Assembly (NCBI GenBank): GCA_029959085.1
Contig: JARWIR010000010.1
Location: 38,060,731-38,124,730, forward strand
Source: Nemophila menziesii
Lineage: Eukaryota > Streptophyta > Magnoliopsida > Boraginales > Hydrophyllaceae
Reading direction: 5' to 3'
DNA length: 64,000 nt
Shown: positions 9,380 through 23,100 of the stretch, one piece after another
How the letters are laid out: the number at the start of each line of letters is the position of its first letter
Numbering within the stretch: the first letter of the stretch is position 1
Notes under the pieces: generated by a model
The model's database searches: none
What the model was told of the DNA's origin: nothing
What the model saw: only the letters and a program-made list of their open reading frames with translations
Position numbers and translations under genes: made by a program

Positions 9380-11750
9380 TTTATCTTTCTAAGATGATAA
9401 ATCAATATTATTCCTAATGCACTTAGCAAGCATCTCAGCAATTTCATTTATTAAAAGACCGGTTAACTTGCGAAACTTTCCACAATGGAATTTTTAGTAA
9501 TCATCGTTTGTATCTCAAGTAAGATTGGACGGACACCCCAACTTGCGTCAGAGATATTTCGCGTACCTTGAACGATCTTAAGATTATATGAGTAGAGGAA
9601 CTACTCAACTTGTTCTTATCAGGTGCAATTTTCATTGCCTTTAGGGGAGCTTTGGTCTCCCCTTCAACGACATCTTTAGCTTTAATTCACTCAGCTTCCT
9701 TATAAATGATGTCCGCTTGATTATTCATAGCGATTGAACCTATACCTCTGACTTCTCAGCTATTAGTGAATGGTGCATCATTTAGCCAAGTAACATCATT
9801 ATTATTTTGTTGAATGAGGTCTTGCAATGCAAACCGTGCTTGGAGATTCTATCCTTTATCTTGTTTATTCTCGATCAAAAGATCAATGTTACCGAACAAG
9901 TCACTTTTTAGACTATTCGTCATTTGATAAATTTCTTTTGGGAACCGTTTTTTTTTTTTGAAAAGAGATTGCATTCTAACTTTTCATATATTCTAAATTG
10001 TGCAACGGAAGTTGTGATAATTTTTTGTTCCTGTCCATTCTTTGCAAAGTCATTAATAATCTTTAGCATCAATTTCTGATTTTTTTTTTGTTATCGTCTG
10101 GTTCAATTTTAATTTGCATCTCAAAAGACACACATACAACTTTACTAAAAGGGCACATTAAAAAAAATATGCTCAACAGTTTCCTTATTACACCATATTC
10201 ACATTTTTTATGACTTGCACAATTTCTTTGATGTAAATTCTTCTTTGTTGGTATCGCGTTATCGCATCATTTTCAACCAAATTTTTTAATTTTTGTTGGG
10301 ATGTTGACGTGCCAAATGATATTCCATATCATGAGATTTTGATCTTCATTACTCTTTGAATATTGACAATTCCTCTTTACTCTCCTACTGAATTTGAGCA
10401 TGATATCCTTTCTTGGTTATGTAAATATCATGCTTCGTGCTTGGATATCGACTACCAAAATGTGATAAAAATAGATAACAAATCAACACATCGAGAGATC
10501 ACTGCCCGCAAGTGTACGGGTCATTCGCAAGTAATATTATCATTCTCCATAAGGACTAAAGTTGTTAATGTAAGTTCGTTTGCTTACAGAGTGTAGATGA
10601 TTCAGTTGTTATAACTAAGAGACTGAAATGAAAATTAAAATATTTATTTAGTATTTTTAAACTAAGGTGCAATAATTCAAACTAATTATTAACTATTAAG
10701 AAAGTAAATAAACTACAAAAAATGAGATGTGAGAATAGCTCAAGGTGCAAGTAATCTCCTATCTTGACAATGATTGTTTCTAGTTATAAGAGTGAAGTTT
10801 CGATAATTATTTGTTAATAGGGATTCTATCTTCCTTCTAAATCCCTCCAGGGTAGCTTAGAAGGCTGCCTAACTATTACCATGGTCCTCAGGTGAGATTA
10901 TTCTATGCAAAAAATCGGCGCTACAAGCACTTAATCCATATGATTATCCAGATAGGAAAACCTGTTAGGATCATTAACGCACACCTAATGAATATGCATT
11001 AGTTTTTTCCTAAACCCCTTACCACCCCGTCCCCCCACCCGCCGCCCCATCAGGGTGACAATTTACGATACTAAGGTAAATCTATAGGTGGTCAAGGTAT
11101 ATGAAGCATAAATTAATTCAATTCATATGCAACGAAATAATAAACTCATGACTAGATTAATCTATCAACTAAATGGAGTTATCATTTGAAAAACGATTTT
11201 ATCATCCTAATCGAGTTGAAACAAAGGAATCTTTGGAACTTCAATTTTCATTGAATAAATTATTGATAAGACTAGTCTTCCATCTTAAAATATCTTACTT
11301 GAAGAACTGACACACCCTATTAATATTTCAATTCTCTGGTTTTTCTAGTTTGAAACTTTATGTCGATCCAACTATGCTCCCATATATTGGTATCAATACC
11401 ATTTCCAATTTGTCTTATGCAATGCTTCTTTAATGACTGCAAATCGTTAAAGATGCTTGTCCAACTCCCATTCTTTATTTTTGTAACTTAGTATCCCACA
11501 TAGATGAATTTGGAATATAGTCTTCTTTAAGAAATTGTGCTACCAGTGAATTAGGATTTTGAAGGATTTTCCATGCTTGGATTGCTAAGTGAGCGATATT
11601 CATGAAAATACCTAAAACCAATACAACCTATTTTTTCTCTTGCAATTTTCTCCCACTCCACCTAATGAATCAATTTTTGTATTGAGCATCCCACCAAAAT
11701 TTAATTTGGCTAGTTTCTTGTAAAGAGTCTTTAAAAACTTAAATAGGAAT
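9380..11750 (-). pseudogene. Decayed LINE ORF2, 3' part (LINE D)
   Basis: Conceptual translation of the minus strand in shifting frames gives recognisable LINE ORF2 pieces in the correct order. They are a linker block with AWKILQNPNSLVAQFLKEDY (about 11590-11510), a zf-RVT-like block with NIIWHVN and TVEHIFF/CPFSK features (about 10340-10150), an RNase H-like block with GIGSIAMNNQAD (about 9740), and a tail NEIAEMLAKCIRNN (about 9440-9400). Stops and frameshifts are frequent. A foreign stretch of about 0.8 kb (10470-11300) interrupts it. No 3' poly(A) tail could be placed. Confidence 0.6.
10470..11300. mobile_element. Insertion inside LINE D, possible solo-LTR remnant
   Basis: This stretch separates two collinear blocks of the LINE D pseudogene and has no LINE-like coding content. 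It contains phrases common in plant LTRs (for example CCGCAAGTGTACGGGTC near 10506) and a C-rich patch near 11030. Its borders and any target duplication could not be fixed by eye. Confidence 0.3.
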
Positions 11751-13230
11751 ATCACAATATTTGGGATCGCTTGGAGGGCGGCTCCAGTAAGGACTTTTTT
11801 ACCTCAGTCTGAGAGGAGAGATGAGATCCTACTTGTAGATAATACCTAACAGATGAAAAGAGTAAACTAATATTACACGAAATGACTTTTTTCAACTTAT
11901 TATTTATAGATTGGTGATAAAATATTTCCCCCAAGAGTAAAAAATTAACAAATCTAAAAAGATAAACAATAAGAATATTTAACATGCTACTCTCTACACC
12001 CCCTATTCTTATCTATATCCCTAAAATGTTATTTGTGGAGCTTTTCGTCTTTCTATGACAACATATAAACATTTTTTAGCTAAGTCTCCTGATTTCCCCT
12101 TGATTTTTCTTCTTTCCTTAGTTTTTCTACTAATTTTTTCCCGTCAAATTTAACTTTTTTTGTTTAATCTTTCACAATGATTCCTACTTTTTTCTCTTAT
12201 GATAAATATTTATCCACTATTAGCTCTAACTATCACATATTATGCAGTGAGTTTCATGGTTGACATGTGCTTCTTGTCGTTGGTTTTAGAAAGGAAGCTA
12301 TTGATTTGTATATCTCATCCCTATCTACGAGAATTGATTTTCCCCTATCATTTTTGGTGGAAGAAAATGATTGTATTAGCTACGATTATGGCCATATTTA
12401 AGACCACATATAGCAATATTAAATCGTACCTTCTATTCTCGTTGCCTAATCAAGGATTGTGATCTTTTGGGGAATGATTATTCGAAGGGTTTTTTTATGA
12501 GTACTCTGATTTTTGGGGTTATTCTTTCATATATGATTGTTTGTAATAAAAGCCTCTTCAATCTTATTTTACCTTTTTTGTTGGGGAGTAATGGGTCATC
12601 GTTAAAAGTTGGTTTATAAATACAATTCCCATGCTTCACATATTTCCTTTTATCCAGATGGCTACTTACTAGTTTTTGGGAATTAGGATTATCCATGTTT
12701 CTTGGTATGGAGTTTTTCCTTCCCAGGTGTGAGAAATATGGGGATCAATGAGATTTGATCATTTATATGAAAAAATGGATTCTGACTTGTAAGTATTGAT
12801 CCCAAACTAGGTTCTTAATTATTGTGGCTTAGAAGAAGGTATGTAGTTAGATTATTATAGATCCACTACATATTCCTTCTTGCATCATCTCATGCCATTA
12901 GAGGTTGAAATTGAAATATTTTGTGTCTGCTTCCTCAACGCTTCAATCAATTTTCTGGCTATTATTGTTCAATCAAATATTAGCCATTTGATATATGTGT
13001 GTGTCAAGTTGGCTTGGATAGTTTGAGGGTGTTAATCGTATTTTGTAGTGTTGAAAATATTTAGTTGAGATTTTGGAACATCTGGAATAATATGTATTAC
13101 TCATATATAATGTCGCTCCATTACCTTCTCAAGTTCTTGTCCCATGATTCAATACCTAATGACTACTTATTTTGATTTTGGAGGTGAGGTTCTCATTTCT
13201 ACTAGTGTCGTTATCCGGTTATATTGTGTG
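11751..13230. other. Spacer without recognisable genes
   Basis: AT-rich sequence with short ORFs on both strands (for example 12199-12462 plus and 12478-12696 minus). None shows a family motif or a codon pattern I recognise. It may include more LINE debris. Confidence 0.4.
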
Positions 13231-13234
13231 ATTC

Positions 13235-14970
13235 ATACAGGGAAAGGGGTGAATAAGTCACTAATCAAAATTTTTTAACCCAATAATTATTAGTTAAAGT
13301 AACTCCTACTAGGATATTTACCAAACACTTGGGGGTCATTCAATGGGATTGATTATGATGTATAATTAAGCTTAACAAGCATATACAAATGATATGTAAA
13401 CGAATAAGGATAGAGAGTACACAGACATTTTTTAGAGGTTCAAACTCTTGAGAGACTAGTCTACCACTTATGATTTCAACCTTAGGATATTAAATTTTTT
13501 CACTTAATTTCTCATTTTTCTTAAAGGTTAAATACAAACAGATACACCATGATTTTTACGGATACAATCACAAAACCTTACTTGTTATCTTTTACGTGAG
13601 CAATCAAATTCACTAAACCTCTTCAATAATAGGATGCCTTCACTCGTAATCACCAACCATATCGATCACCACTCTTCTCTAATTTTTTGAATCTTCAAAT
13701 ATTAATGTAGAACATGAGATAAGTTTTGTATACATGATAGTACAAGTTGAATTATAGGCTCCTAAAGAGTAGAAAGCACAATGAAGATTGATAAACACCT
13801 AAAAAGCAGATAGTAAAATTATGTATTTCGAGATTTGAATATGATGAATATATTTCTTGGCTTATCTTGAGATCTCTTTGATTTTTTCTTCAATTATATA
13901 AGAAGATAGTGGAGAAGGATAGATGAGTTATGTGCTAAAATGAGCTCCTATTTATAGGATTTAAAACTTCTCCTCTAAGATTATTGATATCACTTAAGGG
14001 TGAGATATAAACCGATTACAATGAGGTATTTTTGGGATATACTAAAACCTAGAAGCCAAGACTTTTGTAGAAAAGTCACAACCTGATAGTTAAACTGTAC
14101 CGGTTATGTCACAATCCCATGATGAGACTTATAGCGGTTAAGTCACACCCAAAACTTGAAGACCTCAATCTAATCACCTACACAATTTAACTACTTATGT
14201 TGTGAAGCCTTTTCCTTGAACACTAACATGAGATCGAACCACTCTTCTCTTTTATTGGATCTTCACTCTTATTCTAGAGCAAGAGTTACAATCTTGTGTT
14301 TGATAAATGTTTAAGTACAAGGATAGTAGATGACTCTTAGAGAGTAGATATAATAATGAATAATGTTTAAAATCCTAATGAGTGGATATGAAAATAAAGG
14401 GCTTCAAGTTATTTCAGTAATATAAATGAAGAATATAGCTTGAGAACTCTTGCAAGGTGACCCCTTTGATGGTGTGAAAGTTTTGACTTCAAGAAATGTA
14501 ATCTGAGCTCCAATGGTGGGAGTATTTACAACTTTCAAAGGTTTCAACATATCTTTTCAATAAAACTGTCATGGCTGAAAACTAGATGGCATTCTTGTAA
14601 GAGGGATGTGATTTTTGGAAAAATGTACTTTCTTTCTGTTCAGATCCAACATATTAATTATAACGGGTAGTTTTTGAAAACTAGATGTCATTTTATTCTT
14701 AATTCCAGAAACTTATTTTAAATCAGATGGTGCTTCTCAAAACCTAGATGACGCTTTTAAACCCATATGCCATTTCATTAAAACGGTATGTCGTTTGCTT
14801 TAAATGGGATACAATTTTACTATCTGAAACCAGTTTGACACCAAAGTTGTTAGAGATTAAATTTTAAGAAACTATAGTTCAACCATGAGTGCATTCTCAA
14901 CACATAAGTAGTGAGAAAAACATGTCATTTCCTAACTAAAGATGCTTTGATGATTTTGATCATAACATAT
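13235..14970. mobile_element. Possible LTR remnant of a Copia-like element
   Basis: Begins with a GGGAAAGGGGTGAATAAG phrase, similar to GGAAGGGGGTGAATAGAA at 19180 in the second LTR-like region; this phrase is frequent in LTRs of plant retrotransposons. The sequence is otherwise diverged. Near 14575-14790 there are loose repeats of an 'aaaactagatggcat' theme. No coding domain or clear terminus is seen. Confidence 0.3.
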
Positions 14971-14983
14971 AAAATGTTCTAAT

Positions 14984-15556
14984 CAGGGCCGGTCATGTTA
15001 ATTAAGAGTCCCTAAGCCAAATTCAAAATGGGGGCCTTATATATAAAAAAATTAAAATTTAATAATAGAATATAAAAAAGTTCAATACATAATAAAAAAG
15101 AATAACTCAATTTTTTGAAGACAATATAAAAAAATGTATCAGTCAAATACAACTCTTCTTGCATTTTTTGATGCAAAATCACTAATTAATTTTGAATATT
15201 CGATTTTCTTTAGCATATACAATTTAATAATTAACAAGATATAAACAACTGAAAAACTAACCTGGAATTTGATATACAATTTTTTTTAATCAACCGAGAC
15301 AATCTTTTCTTTGTAGCAACACCGTTTGCTTTTTTTTATGTCATGGCTTGACTTATTTATAACAAGCAAAACTTTCTTTTATCTATTATATAGAGTATAG
15401 AATCAGAGGCAGCCAATAAGCCTAATAGTATTAGGAGTTGGACTTGAACAATATTGTATATAATTGGGCTTTAGGTATTTGGGGTCCTAAAATTTAATTA
15501 AACTTTTTAAGGCCCTAAGCAAGGGCTTCTTTTGCTTCCCACCAAGGCCGGATCTG
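14984..15556. mobile_element. hAT-type MITE, 573 bp
   Basis: Flanked by an exact 8-bp duplication GTTCTAAT (14976-14983 and 15557-15564), the hallmark size of hAT transposons. Ends are CAGGGCCGG on the left and CCGGATCTG on the right, matching 7 of 9 as inverted repeats. There is no ORF, so it is non-autonomous. A GGGGCCTTA / AAGGCCCTAAG pair forms an inner inverted repeat. Confidence 0.85.
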
Positions 15557-15564
15557 GTTCTAAT

Positions 15565-17140
15565 AGTGAATCTTAACAATATTATAGTTCAATATTTTGT
15601 CAAATTTGATACACATTAAAAGTTATACACCAAAATTGTTTCACCTATGTGAAAAAACATATATATAGCACAAAGAATGAAACGTAGGATGTTGGTGTTC
15701 TAACAATTTGATGTATTTCTAGATGTGGAATAATATAACAATGTGGTAGACACAGTTATAAAAGTTAAGTTTATGTAACATAATATCAAGGACTGTCCTA
15801 AACTAAACTAAACAATCACAGTTATAAGATTCTGCTAAATAGAAAATAGGTGCACATATCATCCAAGTATTCATGCTAGTGTGGCTAACTCCTAACATAG
15901 GATGTATAATAAAAGTGAAAACATATAACAAGGAAGTTTGCAACACTTTAGACACATGACAAGTTGTTGTATAAACATTGCTTATATAATCAAGATCAAT
16001 GTATGCATACTTTATTAGGTAGTACATGCTTGGATGCTTTATCTCTTAACAAGTGAAATAATATATATGATGGATAAAAAAGAAAGTTCTTAGTTTATAA
16101 CTTGTGAAAAACCAAACCATATAACAAGTTATAAAGTAGGAAGTGATCAACTCACGTGAATGCATATCTAACAAGAATAATCGCGCTAAGAATAATTCAA
16201 CTAGTAACAAGAGGTATGTTACACAAATGGATAGATAAGCATGTATATAAGTGAAATTATAATGTTAAATAGAAAAGTATTTCTCGCATGAAGATGCACA
16301 CAAAAAGGAAATTATGCCAACACTAAGTATGCATGTGAAAACTCTGAGTATTGCATGTCATTGAGTATGCATGCATGCACAAATCTCTGATTAATACAAT
16401 TATCCAAGTACTGCTAAATTGAGTATTGCATGCATGTACAAATCAACTGAGTATAACAATTCTCTGAGTAATTTGTGACATGCATGGAACTTAGTGAATT
16501 ACAATTCTTGGAGCGTGCACACTTGCTCAATTCCCCAAGTATTATCATAATTGATTATTGTATGCATGCACAAATACATTGGGTATTTGAATTCTATGAG
16601 TATGCATGCACAGATTATCTGCGTACTATAAAATTAAGTAGTGCAAGTATATGACAATGCATGCAACCTATGACTATTGTAATACTTATAAAAATATGTC
16701 AAATGTGATAAAACACTACTTATTGTGAAATCACTGAGTTCTTAAATACTCAGATCATGCATGATTAAACAATTATTACAATAAGGTTGTGATGAATTGA
16801 TTGGGTAATGAAATCTCTACTTGTGTTAATATACTCATCATTTCAAATTTCATGCACTCACGTAAACACAAGAACATTTGAACAAATTAAGCAAAGGGCA
16901 AAACAAAATCCTAGCTCACATATCTGCATAAAACTATAAAAAATAACTATAATAACAAAAACTTCACAAAAAGCAACATAAGTAAATAACAAATTAAACA
17001 CTAAGTCAAAAAAATGCATAGAATTTGCCATTATTTACGAAAAATTGATTCGAGACTAACAACAAGAACACGTAATTACAACATCCATTTAACGTGATAC
17101 ACTATCTACCTCGAACAACGAAGAGGATCTAAGCAAAAAA
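15565..17140. other. Spacer with a cluster of TGCATGCA motifs
   Basis: No gene. Between about 16330 and 16690 degenerate repeats of a 'gagtattgcatgcatgcacaa' theme recur every 40-100 bases, giving at least six palindromic GCATGC cores. CATGCA is the RY element bound by plant B3 factors, but nothing here shows regulatory function. Confidence 0.45.
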
Positions 17141-17202
17141 AGTGTGAAGAATCAAGATTTTAATTCAAATTTTGAATCAGCTACGGGTTTGTACAAAATT
17201 GT

Positions 17203-17311
17203 GAAGTGTGTGTGTGAGAGAGTGATAAGGTGTGAGTGTGTGTGTGTGTGTTTGTGTATGAGAGAGAGAGAGAGAGTATTAAGGTGTGTGTGTGTGTGTG
17301 ATGTATGTGAT
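17203..17311. repeat. Compound (GT)n/(GA)n microsatellite
   Basis: Alternating GT and GA runs interrupted by short spacers, including about nine GA units near 17258 and two GT runs. Apparent ORFs across it on both strands are low-complexity artefacts. Confidence 0.95.
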
Positions 17312-17489
17312 TTAGTATCTATACTTGGAAAAGGTACATTTGAGGGCAAATGGGTGTTGGGTAAATGTATTTTAGCGTTAAATCTTATAATTGACTTTAA
17401 TAAGAAAATTGGATTTGGTTCAATTGGGTGTTTGAATTTTGAAAAAGAGTATTCAAGACCCGCTAGATAAAAATCTCTTAAATTAATAA

Positions 17490-17575
17490 AAGATGAAAGA
17501 ATTGGCTTGGGACAGGTGATGAATTGGCTTGAAAAGAATTGGCTTGGGACAGGTGATGAATAAAAGATGAAAGAT
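17490..17575. repeat. Short direct duplication
   Basis: The 26-base phrase starting GAATTGGCTTGGGACAGG occurs twice in direct orientation, separated by about 13 bases, with 'aaaagatgaaag' on both outer sides. No gene is associated with it. Confidence 0.8.
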
Positions 17576-18090
17576 AACAATTTACAGAATTCAAGGGACT
17601 ACTTAGCTTCCCTCAGAAGTGTTTATCGAATACACGAAAGATGACGAATGGATGCCCCGTTGGAGTACGAGAATAAACTCTAATGGCAAATGAACTATCT
17701 TGTAGGGAATGTGACTTTAATAACCAAAAAATTAGCAGTGTGACACACAAACCGACGGGTAATAAATTGGGAAATAAGGTGGTTGATTTGACTTTTCTCG
17801 CAAGTAAGAAAAAAATATTCGGGCCCATAGGATTGAATGGACGTTCGGTTGATTGCTTATGGATAAGCTAAAGTCATCAAGATTTTTGATTTAAAACACA
17901 ATTAAGTGCCCAAGAATGTTGGATAACCGACATATGAAGGAGAGTGTGTATGGTAAGAGGGTGATATCCTTTGCATACTAGGCAATATTAGATATTTGAT
18001 GAGGGTGAGGTATCTGAGAGAAATCTAAGGATATTCTGAATGATCAAGAAGGGAGCACCAAGAACAAAAATGGACATTAGAAAACAAACA
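17576..18090. other. Spacer, nothing recognised
   Basis: Short ORFs (17613-17828 minus, 17683-17871 plus) overlap each other on opposite strands and match nothing I know. Confidence 0.4.
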
Positions 18091-18099
18091 CATATAGCA

Positions 18100-19130
18100 C
18101 ATAAAATAAGCTCAAATATAAAATAGTTAAGAATTACCTTATTTTTGTGGTCTTTAGCTTTATGAAGCCTTATACGTTCTTCTCCTCATGTGCTATCTTC
18201 TTTAGTTTTGATCATTCGGTTCTTTGGCCCAAAAAAATCATCTGGTTCATTCTTCTTCTTAGTGATCCACTTTAATTATCGTCTATTTGACACTTTTGAT
18301 CCGACTTATAAGGATTTTCGATGAGAACATAATGATTCCTCGTGACCATCTATTTCACAATATGTGTACAAGATCTTGGTGCTCACAGATGTAGGAAAAA
18401 ATGAGGAAGATACTATACTTGAATTGGAGGATTATATGAAAACACTTTTGGAAACCTTTTGTTCAAAAGTTCGCTCATACCCGATTTAATTTTTTTTAAA
18501 GACAACTTTTGCATACTTAACATGTTGTTCAAACTATCTTGACCTTTTGTAAATGTAGAGATATTGAATTTAAAATCTCTAATCTCTTATTTTAATACAT
18601 TTCTAGCCAAGTTATTCGTCGCCTTTTCATTAAAATCTACGTTGTTAAACGAGTCAACACGTGTTTAAAAAAATTCAAAATAAATTTTGTTCCAAAATGT
18701 TTTTATTGCTCTTCTTTCAATTTTCAGAGATATGATATTTCTCTTCAATAGAGAGAATGAAATATTTTCACATTGAGTCGAGAGCATCTTGAAAATCATA
18801 TTTTCTTAAGGAAAAGTTGAGACTAGTGGCAACCTCATTTGTATCATTCACGATTTGAGATTTGAGATTATTAATTCCTATTTTGTCGAATCTTCTCCAC
18901 ATCTTCTCTTTGAGTGCCTACTTGAAGCAAAATATTTCTCTTGGCTCAAGTGAGTAGTCATTTTCTTATTAATCCAATTAATCTTTGTTCTCATTTTAAA
19001 AAATGTTGCAAGTGATCTTAGAGTTGCATCCATCTTCCTTCATCAAAAGATACAGTCACACATGCAAACGATGAAGGACTAGTAGTACTTGTTCCTTCAT
19101 ATTTGTTAGATTCCACGTTAAGAAACCAAT
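18100..19130 (-). pseudogene. Retrotransposon gag relic with zinc knuckle
   Basis: Minus-strand translation gives YCEIDGHEESLCSH (18327-18359), a CCHC gag knuckle whose first cysteine has become tyrosine in YTYCEIDGH. Upstream (toward 19060) are fragments with several stops that could be the gag body. A tRNA primer-binding site follows at 19142-19153, in the right place and strand for a minus-strand LTR element. Lineage is uncertain; the PBS type favours Copia. Confidence 0.45.
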
Positions 19131-19141
19131 ATAAGAGGTAA

Positions 19142-19153
19142 GCTTTGATACCA
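19142..19153 (-). promoter_or_regulatory. Primer-binding site (initiator tRNA-Met type)
   Basis: The minus strand reads TGGTATCAAAGC, one base from the common plant PBS TGGTATCAGAGC. It lies two bases from a TTTCA end that would be the LTR 3' terminus. Confidence 0.6.
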
Positions 19154-19155
19154 CA

Positions 19156-20150
19156 TGAAACACAAGATATGGTCCTAGAGTGGAAGGGGGTGAATAGAAC
19201 CGTTTTGAAATAAAGAATTTAATAGAAATCAGATCGTTCAATTCTATTTAAAAATACGCTCTTTAAGGATTTTAAATAGAGCGACTAGAGTTACATAATA
19301 TTATTCAACGAGAGTGTAACCACTCAACCAAACTCTTAGTTTATATACTCAATTATCAAATACGAGCCAAAGAACAAAGTAAGCAATTCAACAAGTACTA
19401 AGCATTTAAAATCATATGCCTAAGGATAAAATAAATTAGATGTATTAGATCAAACATATGACATGTACAAAAGTAAAGAGTTAAAGGAGAGAAGACAAAC
19501 AAAAATTTAAGGATGGTTAAGACTCACGCATGCTTAGTCCACCACCTAAGGATTTCATTAAAATTATGTGTGTATCTTGAATTTGGTAGAACAAACATGT
19601 ACAACCTCTTTAAAGAAAATACCTTAGCATTATGACCAACACTCGTAAACCAAGTGGAAATTCTTTGCTCACGATATACACTTCACAAGCTCTTGAAGCC
19701 TTTACTTGTATATCACCACACAAGCACGTGTAGACAATATCCACATGATATAGCACTTCACAAGCTCATGAAATACTCACTTGTGTATCAACACACAAGC
19801 ATGAGTAGATAATATCTACTCACGAAGTACCACTTCAAAATCCGTGAAGCGTTCAATCCTTGTGTTTACACCACACGAGCTCTAACCATTCTTGTATAGT
19901 CTATGGAAGATCACATTTCTTCACTAGACCAAGAAAAAAATTTAAATTGTAAGGTTAACCATAATCTACCTAGCCTAGCATCAATACTCCTCAGTAAGTA
20001 AATACGAAAGTGTTTGAAAGGCTAAAAATGTAAAGAAATATAGATATATCTTTAGTGATATTGTTATAGGACTCTCTTAAGAGATATTTTAAGAAATTCC
20101 TAAATTTAGTATGGATAAAAGTCACTTTAGGAAGTCTACCAGGACTCTAG
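19156..20150 (-). mobile_element. Probable LTR of the gag relic element
   Basis: Starts (plus strand) with TG next to the PBS and continues with the GGGGGTGAATAG phrase typical of plant LTRs. It contains three degenerate tandem units of about 80 bases (19665-19910), each with CACTTCACAAGCTC-like and ACACAAGC-like parts. The far end is not clear. The partner LTR is not identified; 13235-14970 is a weak candidate. Confidence 0.4.
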
Positions 20151-20199
20151 TCTCTGTTTATACGCATAATCTTCCCAACATCTTTTTTCATGTGTCGTC

Positions 20200-23100
20200 T
20201 TTAGAATGGTTGATTTTTTTACTTTGAGAAATTTTAGATTATTAATGTCAGATGAATGGTGATGTGGTTCTAGCAGCTCTAGACAAATAGTACACTAATC
20301 ATTTGGTTTATGTCTTTATTAAATGTTATATATTCTTCAAGGATACCCTCCATCTTTTTCATTGTATATCTGCTTAGAACCGAGTCTTTAAATCTAACGA
20401 GAAAGCGTATTGGGTATTTGACATCTCCGCTTTGGTCGTATAGTCTTAACTTTATTTGGCTCTCATTTGAAGCACTTAGACATACCGTGTTTCTTTACTT
20501 CATATGTTCCATCTTCTTCTCTTTTTAGTCTTCATTCTCGAATGGATTTAGGTTGTCCGCCCATGTTCTCAATATTTTATTTGCTTCTCAAATTCTTTCT
20601 CTAATAGCTTTAGACAGATTACCATTTTGTTTCTTTGAAGATCCAATACTTTTTATTCTCTTTGACTTCTTTAGCCAGCCACTTTAGGCACTCCTTTCTC
20701 TATCACTTTATGGGTTTGATGACTCTGTTTAGCATCTTATTCGTCTTTTTCAAAACTGCAAATAAACTACCAATCTCAGCATATTTTGTAAGATCAATTA
20801 TATTCAATATGCATTGTTTTGTCACCAACTTATCAATCAATATATAACCTTTAAGCTAACAACTTTCATCTAAATTTTATATCTTATAGTAAAATATTAT
20901 CAAAACGTTAATAGAGAGATTATTCAGGATTTTTTTTCATAAAACACTGAACATTTTGAGTATTCGGTCTTGTCTTCAAAACAAAACCAGCAAAATAGTT
21001 CACTTACCTCTAGGACATTTACCCTATATTTTAGAAATCATTTTGAGTATAAATGGATTTGTTTGTGATCATTCTTAAACAAATATCGGTCCAAGATTCC
21101 ACGAACATTGATACTTAGGATACATAAACTCCCAAAAACGCAGGGAGATAGTATAGGACCAAAAAATTACTCGGTCATTATGTGTATGGGCTTTTTTAGA
21201 CCCGATGCAAGTACATATTATGATAAAACAACATGTTTATTCCTTTATAGAACCAGATCTCTAGAAAATACCAAATCCTAGTTCGACCATCGCAACTACT
21301 TTATTTGGAGTAAAGAATATAGGCTAATTAAATCCATCTTCTAAGTTGATTACTCCCTTCACCTAATTAGGGATTTACACCCAAATATATTGCAAGAATA
21401 GATCTTTCAGAATCTTGACCGAGTTTAAGGATGAAGTTATTTTCATATTTGGATCATAAAGTAATGAATTGGACATGCGGTACCTTCCCTTTTTTGCCAA
21501 TAAAAATGATATAATATCAGGTATGTATCTGACAATGTACGCACCCACATATCTACACCCCTATAAACTATTCATACCCATAATTTGGTGCATCTATATT
21601 TATCAATAGTTTAGATTCTTTTTGTGCTAACACCTGACAAAATATCACATCTGAGCTTTTTTCTAGGAAAAAAATCCTCTGAATGCTCTATTTGTATGCT
21701 ATAGTTCTTATATCTTCTATTACTAAGCCAACATATATGAAGTTATTGGTGTAAAAATAATAAGAAATTAATTGAGGTTTAGAGTTGCTCAAATAATTTA
21801 ATAATCATTTGACATAGTTTAAGTTCTTGATTTGAACTCTAGTTTTTGTGTTGTTAGGGATATTTTTTTGTCATCTAAATTACTTCATATGAAATCAAGC
21901 AAAAAAACGACTCAAAAGCATTAACCAATTCTAGTACGAGCATCACTACCTATAGAAAATTAGTAATACCATTACAAGAAAACACACGTTTAGAAAGAAA
22001 ATCATCAACATCACACTTTTAATAGAGAACATGGCAAAAAGACCACGCCCTCCAGAGAGGTAGTCAGGCTTATCGATGAATGGACTAGCATTATGTTTAA
22101 CACTAAGCCGATTGTTAATGCCATAATAGTTTCAAGCTACCAATATTCAAAATGAGAATAACTCTCCTTATAATAATATTAATAATTTTTTTTAATATAA
22201 AAGAAAAATAAATTAGTTTATAACTTGAGTATATATATAACTACTAGTTTTTTACAAGATGTCCTTGGAAGTCCAAGTTCAACATTTTTATAAATTATAG
22301 TGATCTTAGTGAGTTAATTCCTCGTTAAAGGTAAACGACACAAGTCGTGCAAGTCTGCATCATACACTGAGCTCATATTAATTCGGAAAAGTTTGCAAGA
22401 GTTCACATCTCTTTCGTCTTTTATGTCACTGCAGGTATTTTGATAATCTAATATAGTGTTATCACACAGAAAGATAACTAAAGAAAATATGATCACCACT
22501 TACATACATGGTTTGCCCAAATTCATAAGTATCCCCTCATGATACTTAATTACTAGATTAAAATAAGTGTACATTAAAAGTTGTTTATATCATCCTAGGA
22601 TTCCAACAAAAACGAACAATTTTAAAAAATTTCTAAAATAAACACATGATCTATTTTTATCGTATAATTTTTTTGTGTAAGATCACATAATATATATTGT
22701 TTTATCAATACAATATTCCAAGTTTGTTTAACTGGCTTTTAAGATTTTTCCCTACTTATTTTTTCACATTATATTTTTTTAATATACTAGAATTTGAGGT
22801 TGCACACTACTTACATTTCTTATCTCATCATTTGACTACATTTTCATTGTATAAAAAACTTAATTGAGATAAATTTACATCAAATACACATAATTTCTCG
22901 CGAAAAAATTCTGTAAATGTTTTTTTTGCTTGAGAATTAGGGTTTAGTTGTAGGAAAATAATAGTATTATAAGCACACTCCTTATAAATTAACATTAACG
23001 AAACTAACCTCTTATTAACCGTCACTAACTGTATTTATCAAATATTCATAATAAATTGTGAAGGAAGCAAAGTTCAAGTTCAAGTTCAATGTTATATTGG

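Noticed and set aside
12199..12696. Possible small membrane-protein gene
   Set aside because: The 87-residue hydrophobic ORF has no family match, is AT-driven and sits amid retroelement debris.
17144..17580. ORFs of 108 and 142 residues on opposite strands
   Set aside because: They read through the GT/GA microsatellite; the amino-acid pattern is repeat-driven.
21960..22080. CATTACAAGAAAACAC as a CACTA element end
   Set aside because: No matching opposite end, subterminal repeats or target duplication nearby.
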